The notes under the pieces: generated by a model | What the model saw: the letters and a program-made list of their open reading frames with translations, nothing else | Database searches by the model: none | Told to the model about the DNA's origin: nothing | Shown here: in pieces, positions 18,435 to 27,516 of the stretch | Position numbering within the stretch: position 1 is the first letter of the stretch | Layout: every line of letters starts with the position of its first letter | DNA from: Pseudomonadota bacterium | GTDB taxonomy: Bacteria > Pseudomonadota > Alphaproteobacteria > Rhizobiales > Rhizobiaceae | DNA length: 64,000 nt | Direction of reading: 5' to 3' | Assembly: GCA_023451735.1 (NCBI GenBank) | Contig: JAEXYH010000050.1 | Location: 1 to 64,000, forward strand | Position numbers and translations under genes: made by a program

Positions 18435-18544
18435 GCTTCCAAGCTTCCAAGCTTCCAAGCTTCCAAGCTTCCAAGCTTCCAAGCTTCCAAGCTTCCAAGC
18501 TTCCAAGCTTCCAAGCTTCCAAGCTTCCAAGCTTCCAAGCTTCC
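18435..18544. repeat. Perfect 110-bp tandem repeat of an 8-mer (AAGCTTCC)
   Basis: The unit AAGCTTCC recurs without a single mismatch for about 13.75 copies, 25 bases after the dld stop and about 90 bases before the end of the convergent regulator gene. Each unit contains AAGCTT, itself a palindrome, so the array can form alternative hairpins. It is outside the supported genes. The absence of any decay suggests recent expansion by strand slippage. Confidence 0.95.
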
Positions 18545-18636
18545 TATCCTATCATCAGACGCATCTTAACCTACCTCAGATGCTCGCCGCGGAGATCGAG
18601 ATGTGGCCGGCGTCTAAACTTTAGCCGCTTGCGCTG

Positions 18637-20616
18637 TCAGCGCTCTTCCGTTTGCAAGGTCGAAAGTAATTCTGTCTGCGAACGGTTCATACTGGTCGGC
18701 GCTCTGAAGTAGGCGTCGTATAACTGGCATGCGAGGCTGACAATGGTGAAGTCGGCGGTGTCGGAAAACTTACGCCCAATCAAAATCTCCATTTTTGCAA
18801 GCCGCTGGTAAAGGGTGTTCGGATGAATTCCCAGGCCGTCTGCCGTCAGAGCCACTGACTTACCTTCCTGCACATAGCGGGAAAGCGTCTCGTAATGCGT
18901 GGTTTTTTTTCCATCTGTTAGGAGAGGCGCCAAAATCTGGCGAATGAAGCTCAGAACATCCTGCCGTTCCCGTCCTTCAAGAAGCAGCTCATACCCCATG
19001 TCGGCGTGTTTTAATAAACCGGCCCGCCCGCGACGGTTCAGTGCCTCTGACGCACGCGCCGCCTGTACGCGGGCGGCCGAATGAAAATCTGCCGCATCAT
19101 AGATTGCGCTTGCACCAGCAACGATTTGTAATTGCTCCGAGAGGCTAGAAAGTGTGCCGAGACTTCGGTCGAGTGCCGTTGTTGTCGATGCAGAAAAAAG
19201 CATGACAATCTGGTCCCCATCGTGAAAGATCAGTTTGTTCGGCGATGTCGCAGCGCTATGCAGGTCCGATACCAGCCGGTGAATGGAAAGCTGTGCGTTG
19301 GCTGAGGTTTGATTCTGGGGCGCTTGCGCGATCACAATCTGATTGAAGCGCTCGACCCGAAAGCCGAGATGGCTACGGCGACTGTCCAAGTCAGTGCCGG
19401 CGGCTATGGTCTCGAAGTGTATTTTCTTTCGAGCGTTCAACGCATCCATTTTCGACATGTTGCGGATGAAATCAACCGCGACGAATGCAGCAATTGTTCC
19501 GAATAGGACATGCTTGAAGCTAACATCACCGACCGGATCAAAATGGAAATGAGCAATCGGCGCTTCAGCTATTTCAACATCCTGGATAAGCTTGCCAGGC
19601 CCGTCGGCCCAGTTCGTGGATCGGAACTCCAATCCAACGACATTTTCGAAGCGAAACTCGACATTGAACAAGCGTGACACGGCGCCGAGCTGTTCGATCA
19701 GGTTATCTTCGGTGGAAAAAATGTGCAGCAATGTTTCGTGCAGCTTGACGGAGCGATCAAGCTCGACGTTCTTGCGCGCGAGATCATTCCGCATCTCTTC
19801 GAGGCGCTTCGATGTGGCGATCGCCATCTGGTAGGAGAGTGATCTCTGGTATGCAACGGCGATCTGGGAGGCCAGCGATTCCAGAACAATCCGGTCAAAA
19901 ACCGAGAACGCCCCATCCGCCGAGAAACATAATGTGGTCAGCGTACCTAAGCGTTTTCCCTCCGCCATCACCGGTACGCATAGAAGCGCGTTGGCGATCT
20001 GTGAACGCTCCATGAATGATTGACTCTCCGGTCGCATAACGCGATGCGCATCAATGATATTTTGTCGCCCATTGTGTATGGCCGGGTGTCCCGTCGCAAA
20101 CACCACCCCCGAAACAGATTCGTTCGGTTCGAGCCGATAATGCGTGTAATCATCAGGCAAGCCCGCGTGGGCGACTGGAACAAGATAGCCGCTTTCCTCA
20201 TCATAAAGCCTGAAAACCCCAGCATCACAATGGGGAAGCACGTTCATCACTTCTTGCAGCACGTTATCGACGATTTCGTTTCCGTCGAGTGAATTGATGA
20301 CTGCCGAATTGACGGACGCGAGCATCCCTACGGTGCTTGACTGCAGATCGATTATAGCGCGTTGAACAGCGGCTGCTACCCGTACCCCCAGCCGTTCAGC
20401 GTCGCGAGAAGCTATTTCGAATATCGTGCTTTTGGCGGTGAAATGGGAGTGGTCAATCGTCAAGCGTAGCACGCCATCGGCTTCGGTTGTCGATTGGGTG
20501 ATTGACGCTGTCGCCTGCTGGCTATCGACGTCAACATCATCGAGATGCAGCACGCCGGTAGCGATGAGGTCGATGAGGTCGGGATGACGGTGAAGATCTA
20601 TCTTCAAATGACGCAC
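18637..20616 (-). CDS. GAF-domain transcriptional regulator with PucR-type helix-turn-helix
   Basis: 659 residues. A GAF sensor occupies roughly residues 100-260 (NVLPHCDAGVFRLYDEESGYLVPVA, NESVSGVVFATGHPAI, ALLCVPVMAEGKRLGTLTTL). A middle region with a heptad-like linker (KRLEEMRNDLARKNVELDRSVKLH) and a GGDEF-like/CdaR-type domain leads to a C-terminal PucR helix-turn-helix (YVQEGKSVALTADGLGIHPNTLYQRLAKME). It is likely a ligand-responsive activator of the divergent MFS and amidohydrolase genes. The 3' end lies near the tandem repeat. Confidence 0.83.
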   Translation of the reverse strand: MRHLKIDLHRHPDLIDLIATGVLHLDDVDVDSQQATASITQSTTEADGVLRLTIDHSHFTAKSTIFEIASRDAERLGVRVAAAVQRAIIDLQSSTVGMLASVNSAVINSLDGNEIVDNVLQEVMNVLPHCDAGVFRLYDEESGYLVPVAHAGLPDDYTHYRLEPNESVSGVVFATGHPAIHNGRQNIIDAHRVMRPESQSFMERSQIANALLCVPVMAEGKRLGTLTTLCFSADGAFSVFDRIVLESLASQIAVAYQRSLSYQMAIATSKRLEEMRNDLARKNVELDRSVKLHETLLHIFSTEDNLIEQLGAVSRLFNVEFRFENVVGLEFRSTNWADGPGKLIQDVEIAEAPIAHFHFDPVGDVSFKHVLFGTIAAFVAVDFIRNMSKMDALNARKKIHFETIAAGTDLDSRRSHLGFRVERFNQIVIAQAPQNQTSANAQLSIHRLVSDLHSAATSPNKLIFHDGDQIVMLFSASTTTALDRSLGTLSSLSEQLQIVAGASAIYDAADFHSAARVQAARASEALNRRGRAGLLKHADMGYELLLEGRERQDVLSFIRQILAPLLTDGKKTTHYETLSRYVQEGKSVALTADGLGIHPNTLYQRLAKMEILIGRKFSDTADFTIVSLACQLYDAYFRAPTSMNRSQTELLSTLQTEER

Positions 20617-20725
20617 CTATGTGGCTACGCACATATAATTATAAAATGAGATGTGGGAATCAACATATAAATTTCCTGAAGCAGTGGCAAAACGGATGAA
20701 AGGCAAAAAAAGGGGATCCACTGCC

Positions 20726-21949
20726 ATGTTTGCGAGCATCAAACGCCGCCACGTCATCATAGGAATGCTGTTTATTTGCTGGGTTGTCGGATTCATCGAC
20801 AAGACAGCCATTAATATTGCCATCATCCCGATCAGCGAAGAATTCGGGCTGACGTCTGACCACCAAGGGATGATCATCAGCGCTTTTTTCCTCGCCTACT
20901 CCATGACGCAGCTGATTGGCGGTTACCTGGTTGACCGGTTTGGGTCACGCCGCGTGCTGAGTTCCGCCGTCGCGATTTGGTCTCTCGGCACTGCCGTTTC
21001 TGGTGCCGTGACCAATGCCATTGGCTTGGCCGCAGCACGTGCCGTCACCGGTGCCGGTGAAGCGGTTTTTCCAGCTGGAGGTTCGGTCGCAATCACCGAG
21101 CACTTCAAAAAATCACAGATGGCCCGCGCGAAATCCGTATTGCAATCGGGCGCTTCCGTCGGATTCGCGGTCGGATCAATTGTGATCACCGCACTTATTG
21201 CCGCTCATAGCTGGCGAGTGATGTTCCTTGTGCTCGGTCTGATTGGACTCGCCCTTTCGGTCGCATTGTACGTCGTCATGAAGCCCGTTGCAGAAACACG
21301 TCTCGGCAATGACGCCGCTCCCAAAGTTTCGGAGAAGAAGCGCATCGGCGCTCTCCTCAAGAATGCACTCACTTGGAAGATCACTGCCGTCTATTTCTTC
21401 ACCAACATTGTGTTCTGGGGGCTGCAATCCTGGCTGCCTTCTTACTGGGTGAAGGTCAAAGGCATGAGCATGGTGGAGATGGGGGCATATTCAATGATCC
21501 CGCCTGCTCTCGGTTTCATCTCGTTTCTCACCTGCGGATGGCTACTGGATCGTTTTTTCCATCAGAGGGAAAAATACCTCATCTGCATCGGCTCGATTGT
21601 CGCTGCCGTGTTCATCTATTTGATGGCCAATGCACAATCCATTCCGCTGGCTTTTGCCTACCTGTCCATCTCCAATGTCTTCCTGAATGCGATCTCGATC
21701 AGCGTGTTCGTCAGCATCATGAAACATTTCCCGCAAAACTCTGTCGGCACAGCAACCGGATTGATCAATTCGCTTGCTCAGCTTGGCTCGTTCATTTCGC
21801 CGATGCTGATCGGTGCGGTGCTGTCGGCTACGGACCAGAACTACGGTATCGCCTTTTCGGTGCTGGTCGGCTGCGCTGTCATCGTTTGCGTCATCGCAAC
21901 AACATTCCCGGCCATTCACGGCAACAAGACTGTCGAAAAGACCGCCTGA
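20726..21949 (+). CDS. MFS transporter (anion:cation symporter type)
   Basis: About 407 residues with 12 hydrophobic segments. FIDKTAINIAIIPISEEFGLT and GGYLVDRFGSRRVL carry the family's first-helix and loop 2-3 motifs; AARAVTGAGEAVFPAGGSVAI is typical of the ACS/glucarate-phthalate group, which imports organic anions. I start at MFASIKRRH (20726), with AGGGGA nine bases ahead; the frame is open to 20651. It is followed after nine bases by the amidohydrolase gene, so it presumably imports that enzyme's substrate. Confidence 0.88.
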   Translation: MFASIKRRHVIIGMLFICWVVGFIDKTAINIAIIPISEEFGLTSDHQGMIISAFFLAYSMTQLIGGYLVDRFGSRRVLSSAVAIWSLGTAVSGAVTNAIGLAAARAVTGAGEAVFPAGGSVAITEHFKKSQMARAKSVLQSGASVGFAVGSIVITALIAAHSWRVMFLVLGLIGLALSVALYVVMKPVAETRLGNDAAPKVSEKKRIGALLKNALTWKITAVYFFTNIVFWGLQSWLPSYWVKVKGMSMVEMGAYSMIPPALGFISFLTCGWLLDRFFHQREKYLICIGSIVAAVFIYLMANAQSIPLAFAYLSISNVFLNAISISVFVSIMKHFPQNSVGTATGLINSLAQLGSFISPMLIGAVLSATDQNYGIAFSVLVGCAVIVCVIATTFPAIHGNKTVEKTA

Positions 21950-21958
21950 AGGATACCA

Positions 21959-23350
21959 ATGACCTATCTCGACATCATCGAACGAATCGTTGCCACGCAT
22001 ACGGATAACTTGAAATCGGTTGCCGACCGCATCTGGTCATTTGCAGAAATACGCTATGAGGAAACACAGTCGGCTGCGCTTCTGGCCGACGAGCTTGAGA
22101 GGGCGGGGTTCTCCGTAACCCGAAATGCGGGCAACATCGAAACGGCCTTCGTCGCGAGTTACGGCCAAGGTCAACCGGTGGTCGCTATCCTTGGTGAATT
22201 CGACGCCCTAACCGGTCTCAGCCAGAAAAGTGGTGTTGCGCAGCATGACCCCGTCGTTGCGGGTGGTAATGGCCATGGTTGCGGCCACAACTTGCTCGGC
22301 ACAGGTGCGCTTGCTGCGGCGCTCGCATTGAAAGCCTGCAAGGACGAGCTCGATCTGAAGGGTACCATCCGCTATTATGGATGCCCGGCAGAGGAGGGAG
22401 GTGGCGGCAAGGCTTACATGGCGCGCGAAGGGCTGTTTTCCGATGTTGACGTGGCCTTTACCTGGCATCCTTGGGATGAGAACCTCGCTTACAACGCGCG
22501 CATGCTGGCAACCAATCAGCTTTATTTCACTTTTCGAGGTACAAGCGCGCATGCCGGTTTCGAACCCCATCTGGGACGTTCAGCTCTCGATGCGGTCGAA
22601 TTGACCAATGTCGGCTGCAACTATCTCCGGGAACACATCATTCAGGACGGCCGCATTCATTACGCGATCACCGACACGGGGGGGCGGGCACCCAATGTCG
22701 TGCAGTCGCACGCGCAGGTGCTTTACAAGGTTCGAGCACCTCGTATGGACCAGGTCCGCGAAATCACCGAAAGGGTGAAGAATGTCGCGGGTGGTGCAGC
22801 GCAGATGACCGGTACTGAGCTCGAAATCACTTTTGACGCGGCCTCCGCCGATCTGGTACCAAATGTCACATTGGCGCGAATGATGCACCAGGAGTTTGAG
22901 AAGCTGGGTGTCGCAAGCTTTTCAAACAGCGAAAAGGATTTCGCCGGCAGGATCCAGCAAACGTTCTCGAATGAAGTACGGGCGCGTGTAGCCAAGTGCG
23001 ACAAGATCCTGTCAGAGGATCTAAACGGATTTGACGAAAAGCCGACTTTTCTGCACGGGTCTACTGATGTCGGTGATGTCAGCTGGCTGGTGCCCACAGG
23101 TCAGATTTATGTTGCCACGGAGGCCTATGGCACGCCGCCGCACACTTGGCAGATGGTGGCGCAGGGAACATCCGGTTATGCTCACAAGGGCATGCTGCAG
23201 GCCGGCAAGGTGCTGGCGGCATCCGCCGTGCGCGCCATGATGGATCCGCAAATTATTACCGACGCTAAGATCGAGCACCTCGAACAGCTGGGTGGAGAGG
23301 CTTATGTCCCGCTCATCCCTGCCGACGCCACTCCGCAACGACTCAAATGA
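21959..23350 (+). CDS. M20-family amidohydrolase (AbgB-like)
   Basis: 463 residues. The M20D metallopeptidase signature GGNGHGCGHN (residues 102-111) supplies metal-binding histidines; the catalytic pair CPAEEGGGG is at 142-150; the dimerisation-domain FRGTSAHAGFEPHLGRSALDAV and the late FLHGSTDVGDVSW and TPPHTWQMVAQG match AbgB, the subunit of p-aminobenzoyl-glutamate hydrolase. It should cleave an N-acyl/aroyl amino acid amide in the cytoplasm. The partner subunit AbgA is not encoded in the window, so it may act as a homomer or on a different substrate. Probably co-transcribed with the MFS gene. Confidence 0.9.
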   Translation: MTYLDIIERIVATHTDNLKSVADRIWSFAEIRYEETQSAALLADELERAGFSVTRNAGNIETAFVASYGQGQPVVAILGEFDALTGLSQKSGVAQHDPVVAGGNGHGCGHNLLGTGALAAALALKACKDELDLKGTIRYYGCPAEEGGGGKAYMAREGLFSDVDVAFTWHPWDENLAYNARMLATNQLYFTFRGTSAHAGFEPHLGRSALDAVELTNVGCNYLREHIIQDGRIHYAITDTGGRAPNVVQSHAQVLYKVRAPRMDQVREITERVKNVAGGAAQMTGTELEITFDAASADLVPNVTLARMMHQEFEKLGVASFSNSEKDFAGRIQQTFSNEVRARVAKCDKILSEDLNGFDEKPTFLHGSTDVGDVSWLVPTGQIYVATEAYGTPPHTWQMVAQGTSGYAHKGMLQAGKVLAASAVRAMMDPQIITDAKIEHLEQLGGEAYVPLIPADATPQRLK

Positions 23351-23371
23351 TCTAGAAAGCACTGGGCGGTT

Positions 23372-23401
23372 CGTAAACCTCGGCTACTGCCGAGGTTTAC
23401 G
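23372..23401 (+). terminator. 13-bp perfect hairpin after the amidohydrolase gene
   Basis: CGTAAACCTCGGC and GCCGAGGTTTACG pair perfectly around a four-base loop, 22 bases after the stop, followed by a moderately T-rich ATCGTTCTTT. Likely transcription terminator of the MFS-amidohydrolase unit. Confidence 0.8.
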
Positions 23402-23582
23402 ATCGTTCTTTGCGTAGATGATCTGGTAGAAGTTACTGATGAGGCCCTAATTTTCTGCCTCATACGCTTGTCTGATTTTTCAACGAGATGACGCGTTTTC
23501 GCGGCATGGCCTGTCCGCTGGCGTCAAGTGTGAAAGCAGCCACGAAAACGGATGTATAACACACCGGGCATCGGTTGCCCCT

Positions 23583-25004
23583 TCATGCGCCTGGGGCGGA
23601 ACCTTCATCGCGGTCTGGACCAAATGATAACTGGGTCTGCTCGCAGATCTGTCTTAGTGCGGAGCGCAAGCCTTCCTCATAGGTGGGATGGTAGAATGGC
23701 TTTTCGAGGAGTTGCATGGCGGTCAGTTGATCTTCGATTGCCCAGGCAATCATGTGAGCAAGATGTCCGCCTTCGGGCGCGGCAATCGCGGCGCCTGTCA
23801 GCTTGCCCTTATCGTCGGCATAGATCCTGATCACGCCCGCATTATGCCCTTCGACCTTGGCTCGTCCCTGATCATAAAATTCGGAAACGCCTACAATCGT
23901 ATCATCGCCCGCCAACGCTCCAATTGAGGCAATAGGAGGATCGGTGAACGTAATCGCTAAGGGTGTTGACCGTCTTGAAGAGACGATATCAGGATAACGA
24001 GCCGCATTGTTACCGGCAATCGCACCTTCTGCCGATGCCTCGTGCAGGACTGGCAGGTCGGCATTGCAGTCCCCTGCGAGAAAAATGGAAGATTTCCCGC
24101 ATTGCATGGTCTGGCGGTCAAATGCCGGGGTCCCGTGCTCGTCCAATTTTAGGCCCGTACCGGCAAGCTCGAGACCGCTGAGGTTCGGCGGTCGGCCGGC
24201 AGCCACGAGAACGTGTGTGAATGATTTTGTGCCCTCCGATGCGCCGGACCAGGAGATTTCAATTGTCTGGTCTACCTGCGACGCGTTGATCTCCGCACCA
24301 AGATGGATTGTGAATTCCCGTCCTAGCAAGCCGAGCAGCTGCTTTGCGACGTCCTTGTCCTTCAACGCTGCGACCGTGTCCCTTTCATCGAAGACGACCA
24401 CATCGACTCCAAGACGAGAGAATGCCTGCGCGAGTTCAAGCCCCAGCGGCCCTGCTCCAACCACCGCAAGCGAGGCAGGGAGATCGTCGAGTTCGAAAAC
24501 GGTCTCGTTGGTCAGGATGTTGTTCAAGCCATCGAACGTCTTCGGAATGCTCGGTCGGGAACCCGTGGCAATCACGATAGACTTGGCACGCACGATCTTA
24601 CCAGCAACCGCCAGCCTATCGCCGCTGATGAATTTTGCTTTGCCCTTCATTCTCGCATCGCCCGGCAGTTCATTGATGGATTTAAGGGCTGAAGCAACGA
24701 ACTCGTCACGCAGAGTCCGAACGCGCTGCAGAACTGCCTTGCCGTCGATGACCACGCTGCCTGGATGGATGCCAAACTGCGATGCAGCAGCAACACCGTG
24801 TGCGATCTTCGCGGCGGCTATTAGAAGCTTTGAGGGCATGCAGCCGACCGAAGCGCAGGTCGTTCCGGCAAATCGTTCATCTATGAGAAGGGTCTTTGCG
24901 CCCACCCGTCGGGCGCTGCGTTCCGCTGAAAGCCCGGCAGTGCCCGCGCCGATGACTGCCACGTCGCATTCGATATCAATGCTATTCTTCTCGCTTAAGG
25001 GCAT
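23583..25004 (-). CDS. Dihydrolipoyl-dehydrogenase-like FAD disulfide oxidoreductase
   Basis: 473 residues from MPLSEKNS. FAD motif VIGAGTAG at 17-24, redox-active disulfide TTCASVGCMPSK (Cys50 and Cys55), NAD(P) motif VVGAGPLGLELAQAFSRLG, second FAD contact IFLAGDCNAD, and a C-terminal FYHPTYEEGLR with the His-Glu dyad of the family. It differs from housekeeping Lpd in surrounding sequence and is not near 2-oxoacid dehydrogenase genes; the branch includes YkgC/Sth/MerA-like enzymes, so the physiological substrate is open. It uses AGGA nine bases ahead of the ATG. Confidence 0.87.
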   Translation of the reverse strand: MPLSEKNSIDIECDVAVIGAGTAGLSAERSARRVGAKTLLIDERFAGTTCASVGCMPSKLLIAAAKIAHGVAAASQFGIHPGSVVIDGKAVLQRVRTLRDEFVASALKSINELPGDARMKGKAKFISGDRLAVAGKIVRAKSIVIATGSRPSIPKTFDGLNNILTNETVFELDDLPASLAVVGAGPLGLELAQAFSRLGVDVVVFDERDTVAALKDKDVAKQLLGLLGREFTIHLGAEINASQVDQTIEISWSGASEGTKSFTHVLVAAGRPPNLSGLELAGTGLKLDEHGTPAFDRQTMQCGKSSIFLAGDCNADLPVLHEASAEGAIAGNNAARYPDIVSSRRSTPLAITFTDPPIASIGALAGDDTIVGVSEFYDQGRAKVEGHNAGVIRIYADDKGKLTGAAIAAPEGGHLAHMIAWAIEDQLTAMQLLEKPFYHPTYEEGLRSALRQICEQTQLSFGPDRDEGSAPGA

Positions 25005-25142
25005 CCGGCTTGTCCTATATGGCTTGCAAACCATTGGAACAGTCGCGCCCGCAACATCGTTCCTTTCCCAGATCAACAATCGGCGATGTATGACCGAGTT
25101 CGGTCAACCGGAACGCTCAGGTGTCGATGATATCACCAGGCT

Positions 25143-25439
25143 TCACCGGGATGACCTGCTGCTGCCAACCTGTCGATAGAGCGATGCGTGGCAACTGCGA
25201 TTGAGTTCATGCATCAACCGGTTCTGCTCGGCCATAACGAATTGCGTGACATCTCCATCACAAGCGTCCAGCAGTTCTTTCTCCGAAAAGCCATCAGCGA
25301 GCGCTGCAACCTTTATCGCCAGTGCTTCACCCACGAACTGTTCAGATTTTTCAAAAACACCCGAAGAGCCGATGCTGGCGACCACATTGACGCTGCGCTC
25401 CGTTATCCTGTCTTTCAGCCAGTCATGAATGTTCATCAT
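25143..25439 (-). CDS. Hypothetical small protein (DUF768-like)
   Basis: 98 residues, acidic, without membrane segments. IHDWLKDRI at the N-terminus and EALAIKVAALADGFSEKELLDACDGDVTQFV recall the rhizobial DUF768 proteins, a resemblance seen by eye only. A strong GGAGGA precedes the start by about six bases, which supports expression. Function unknown. Confidence 0.6.
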   Translation of the reverse strand: MMNIHDWLKDRITERSVNVVASIGSSGVFEKSEQFVGEALAIKVAALADGFSEKELLDACDGDVTQFVMAEQNRLMHELNRSCHASLYRQVGSSRSSR

Positions 25440-25584
25440 TTGGGTATCCTCCTCTCCAAATGCGCTTCATAATCGCGCTGGCTCGATTTTGTTCCCTACC
25501 GAGTATCCGCCGTGATTTTCATAAAGGAGAAAGGGCTTTATACAGAATAAATTCCTGGCGCCCTTCCTCTTGAATGATCGGAAA

Positions 25585-27516
25585 TCACCGCGGTTTCGGC
25601 AGGAATCGTGAAAGCCTTTTCCGCTTCCTCGCCTTTGGGATGAGATCCACATCGCTCACCAATCTTGCCCCGCCCTCGCGCTTTTCTAGGGTGATCTTGC
25701 GGCTGTGGAAGGCCTCCAGTTCTGCACGGTGCCCGACGCTGACGATCGTTACATCAGGTAGTTCGTCGATCACCATCTGCATGATCTGGTCCTGGCTCTT
25801 TTCGTCCAGTGCCGAGGTGGCCTCGTCCATCACGACGATCTCAGGATGATGAAGTAAAAGACGGGCAAATGCGAGGCGCTGCTTTTCGCCTCCAGACAGA
25901 GTATGGTCCCACGGGGCGTCATCCTCAAGTTTCTCATTGAGATGCCCCAGACCAACCTTGTCCAATGCAACGCTCATTTCTTCAGCCGACCAATCGTCTG
26001 CGCCATGCGGGTATGCGACCGCTCTCTTCAGCGTTCCGGACGGAATATATGGCTTCTGCGGTAGCATGAAGAGGTTGCTTTCGGCGCGGAAGCTTACACT
26101 TCCTCCGCCCCATGGCCACAACCCGGCGATGGCACGCACCAGCGTGCTCTTGCCAGATCCCGATTCCCCGGCGACGAGCACGCGTTCGCCCGGTTCTATT
26201 TCAACCTCAGTCTCTTTGACGACCGCAGTGCCATCACCGAGCGAAACCGACAGATCCCGAAGGCCGAGGATAGTGTCGCCGTTGGTTTCATCGTGCTTGA
26301 TCCGCCCGAGGGTTTCGCTTTGTTCCGCCCGTTCAAGTCCGTCGAGCGACATCATCAGCGATGCAACGCGGCGGGCACAGGCATTCCAGTCAGCGAGGCG
26401 AGGGTAGTTGTCCACCAGCCAGCCGAACGCGGTCTGCACGATTGTGAAGGCCGACGCGGCTTGCATCACTTCGCCAAGCGACATGCTCCCGTCAAGGAAT
26501 TTGGGTGCACAGAGTAGAACTGGTACGACAGGCGCGATCAGCATCGAGCCATGCGACACGAGCGTCGTTCGCATGTACTGAAGTGCCAGAAGCCGCCACT
26601 GTCGGCGGACGTTCTTGAATGATTTGTCGAGTTCGTTGCGCTCTTCTTCTTCGCCGCCAAGAAGAGCAATGCTTTCGCCGTTTTCGCGCACACGCGTCAA
26701 AGAATAGCGAAACTCGGCCTCCACCTGGTTCTTCACTTCCGAGACCTGTACGAAATTGCGGGCGATATAGGCAATAGAGCCCGAGGTGACGATGGCATAG
26801 ATGACCGCGGCGACGACCAGGAAGCCCGGAATGGTGACATATGTCCCGGCAATTGGCAGCGTCAGCGCGCCTCCGATGGTCCAGAGGACGACGATGAAGG
26901 TCGAGGCGGACACGAATGCCGAGATAACGCCAGAAACGAAATCGACAGGCGACTCTGTGGCAATACGCATGTCCTCCGAAATTCGGGCCTCCGGATTTTG
27001 ATGATCGCCGCCAATGAGATTGAGCTGATAATAGCGGCCATGATCTAGCCAGCGTCCAATCAGCGCTTTGGTGAGCCAGGAGCGCCAGCGGCGCTGGATC
27101 ATCATCCGAGCCAGAACCTGAATTGTCACCAAGGCGACGCTGCCGAGCACCAGGAACGGAAAGATCGTGCCCAGGTGATAGACTGTCGAAGCATTGCGTT
27201 GTTCGATCGCGTCAAAGATTTCGCGATTCCATACGTTGATCCCGTACTGGAAACCCACATTGAGGCCGATGAGGACGAGCAAACCAATCGAACATGGCCA
27301 GGCGAAGCGATCTCCATGGCGACCCCAATAACCACGTGCGCTGATCCAGAACCGCTTGAGCAGATATTTCTTGCGCGCGTTCTCAACCTCTTCGGGCGTG
27401 AGATGTGGATCGGTATCGACAGGGTCGGGGAGGGGTTCGGCCGTGGACGTCAACTTGGCTCTCCTGTTGAAACCATTGCGCCGGATAGAAAGATGTTCAG
27501 TCGACGAATTCGACAC
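25585..27516 (-). CDS. ABC transporter, fused membrane and ATPase domains (YddA / BacA-related, ABCD type)
   Basis: 643 residues. Residues about 75-380 form the membrane domain of the SbmA/BacA-related ABC_membrane_2 type, with the diagnostic NPEARISEDMRIATES (174-189). The ATPase half has Walker A GESGSGKST (450-458), signature LSGGE (540-544) and Walker B VVMDEA (561-566). In rhizobia and Brucella, relatives influence uptake of peptides and very-long-chain fatty acid modification of lipid A. Its first codons overlap the end of the L,D-transpeptidase gene by 20 bases, so translation is probably coupled; both concern the envelope. Confidence 0.9.
   Translation of the reverse strand: MSNSSTEHLSIRRNGFNRRAKLTSTAEPLPDPVDTDPHLTPEEVENARKKYLLKRFWISARGYWGRHGDRFAWPCSIGLLVLIGLNVGFQYGINVWNREIFDAIEQRNASTVYHLGTIFPFLVLGSVALVTIQVLARMMIQRRWRSWLTKALIGRWLDHGRYYQLNLIGGDHQNPEARISEDMRIATESPVDFVSGVISAFVSASTFIVVLWTIGGALTLPIAGTYVTIPGFLVVAAVIYAIVTSGSIAYIARNFVQVSEVKNQVEAEFRYSLTRVRENGESIALLGGEEEERNELDKSFKNVRRQWRLLALQYMRTTLVSHGSMLIAPVVPVLLCAPKFLDGSMSLGEVMQAASAFTIVQTAFGWLVDNYPRLADWNACARRVASLMMSLDGLERAEQSETLGRIKHDETNGDTILGLRDLSVSLGDGTAVVKETEVEIEPGERVLVAGESGSGKSTLVRAIAGLWPWGGGSVSFRAESNLFMLPQKPYIPSGTLKRAVAYPHGADDWSAEEMSVALDKVGLGHLNEKLEDDAPWDHTLSGGEKQRLAFARLLLHHPEIVVMDEATSALDEKSQDQIMQMVIDELPDVTIVSVGHRAELEAFHSRKITLEKREGGARLVSDVDLIPKARKRKRLSRFLPKPR

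Noticed and set aside
18435..18544. Repeat array as a CRISPR
   Set aside because: Unit is 8 bases with no spacers and no cas genes nearby; it is a simple tandem repeat.
18199..18624. Repeat-containing protein with KLPSFQAS repeats
   Set aside because: All frames through the array are open only because the repeat lacks stops; upstream parts are shadows of dld and no ribosome site fits.
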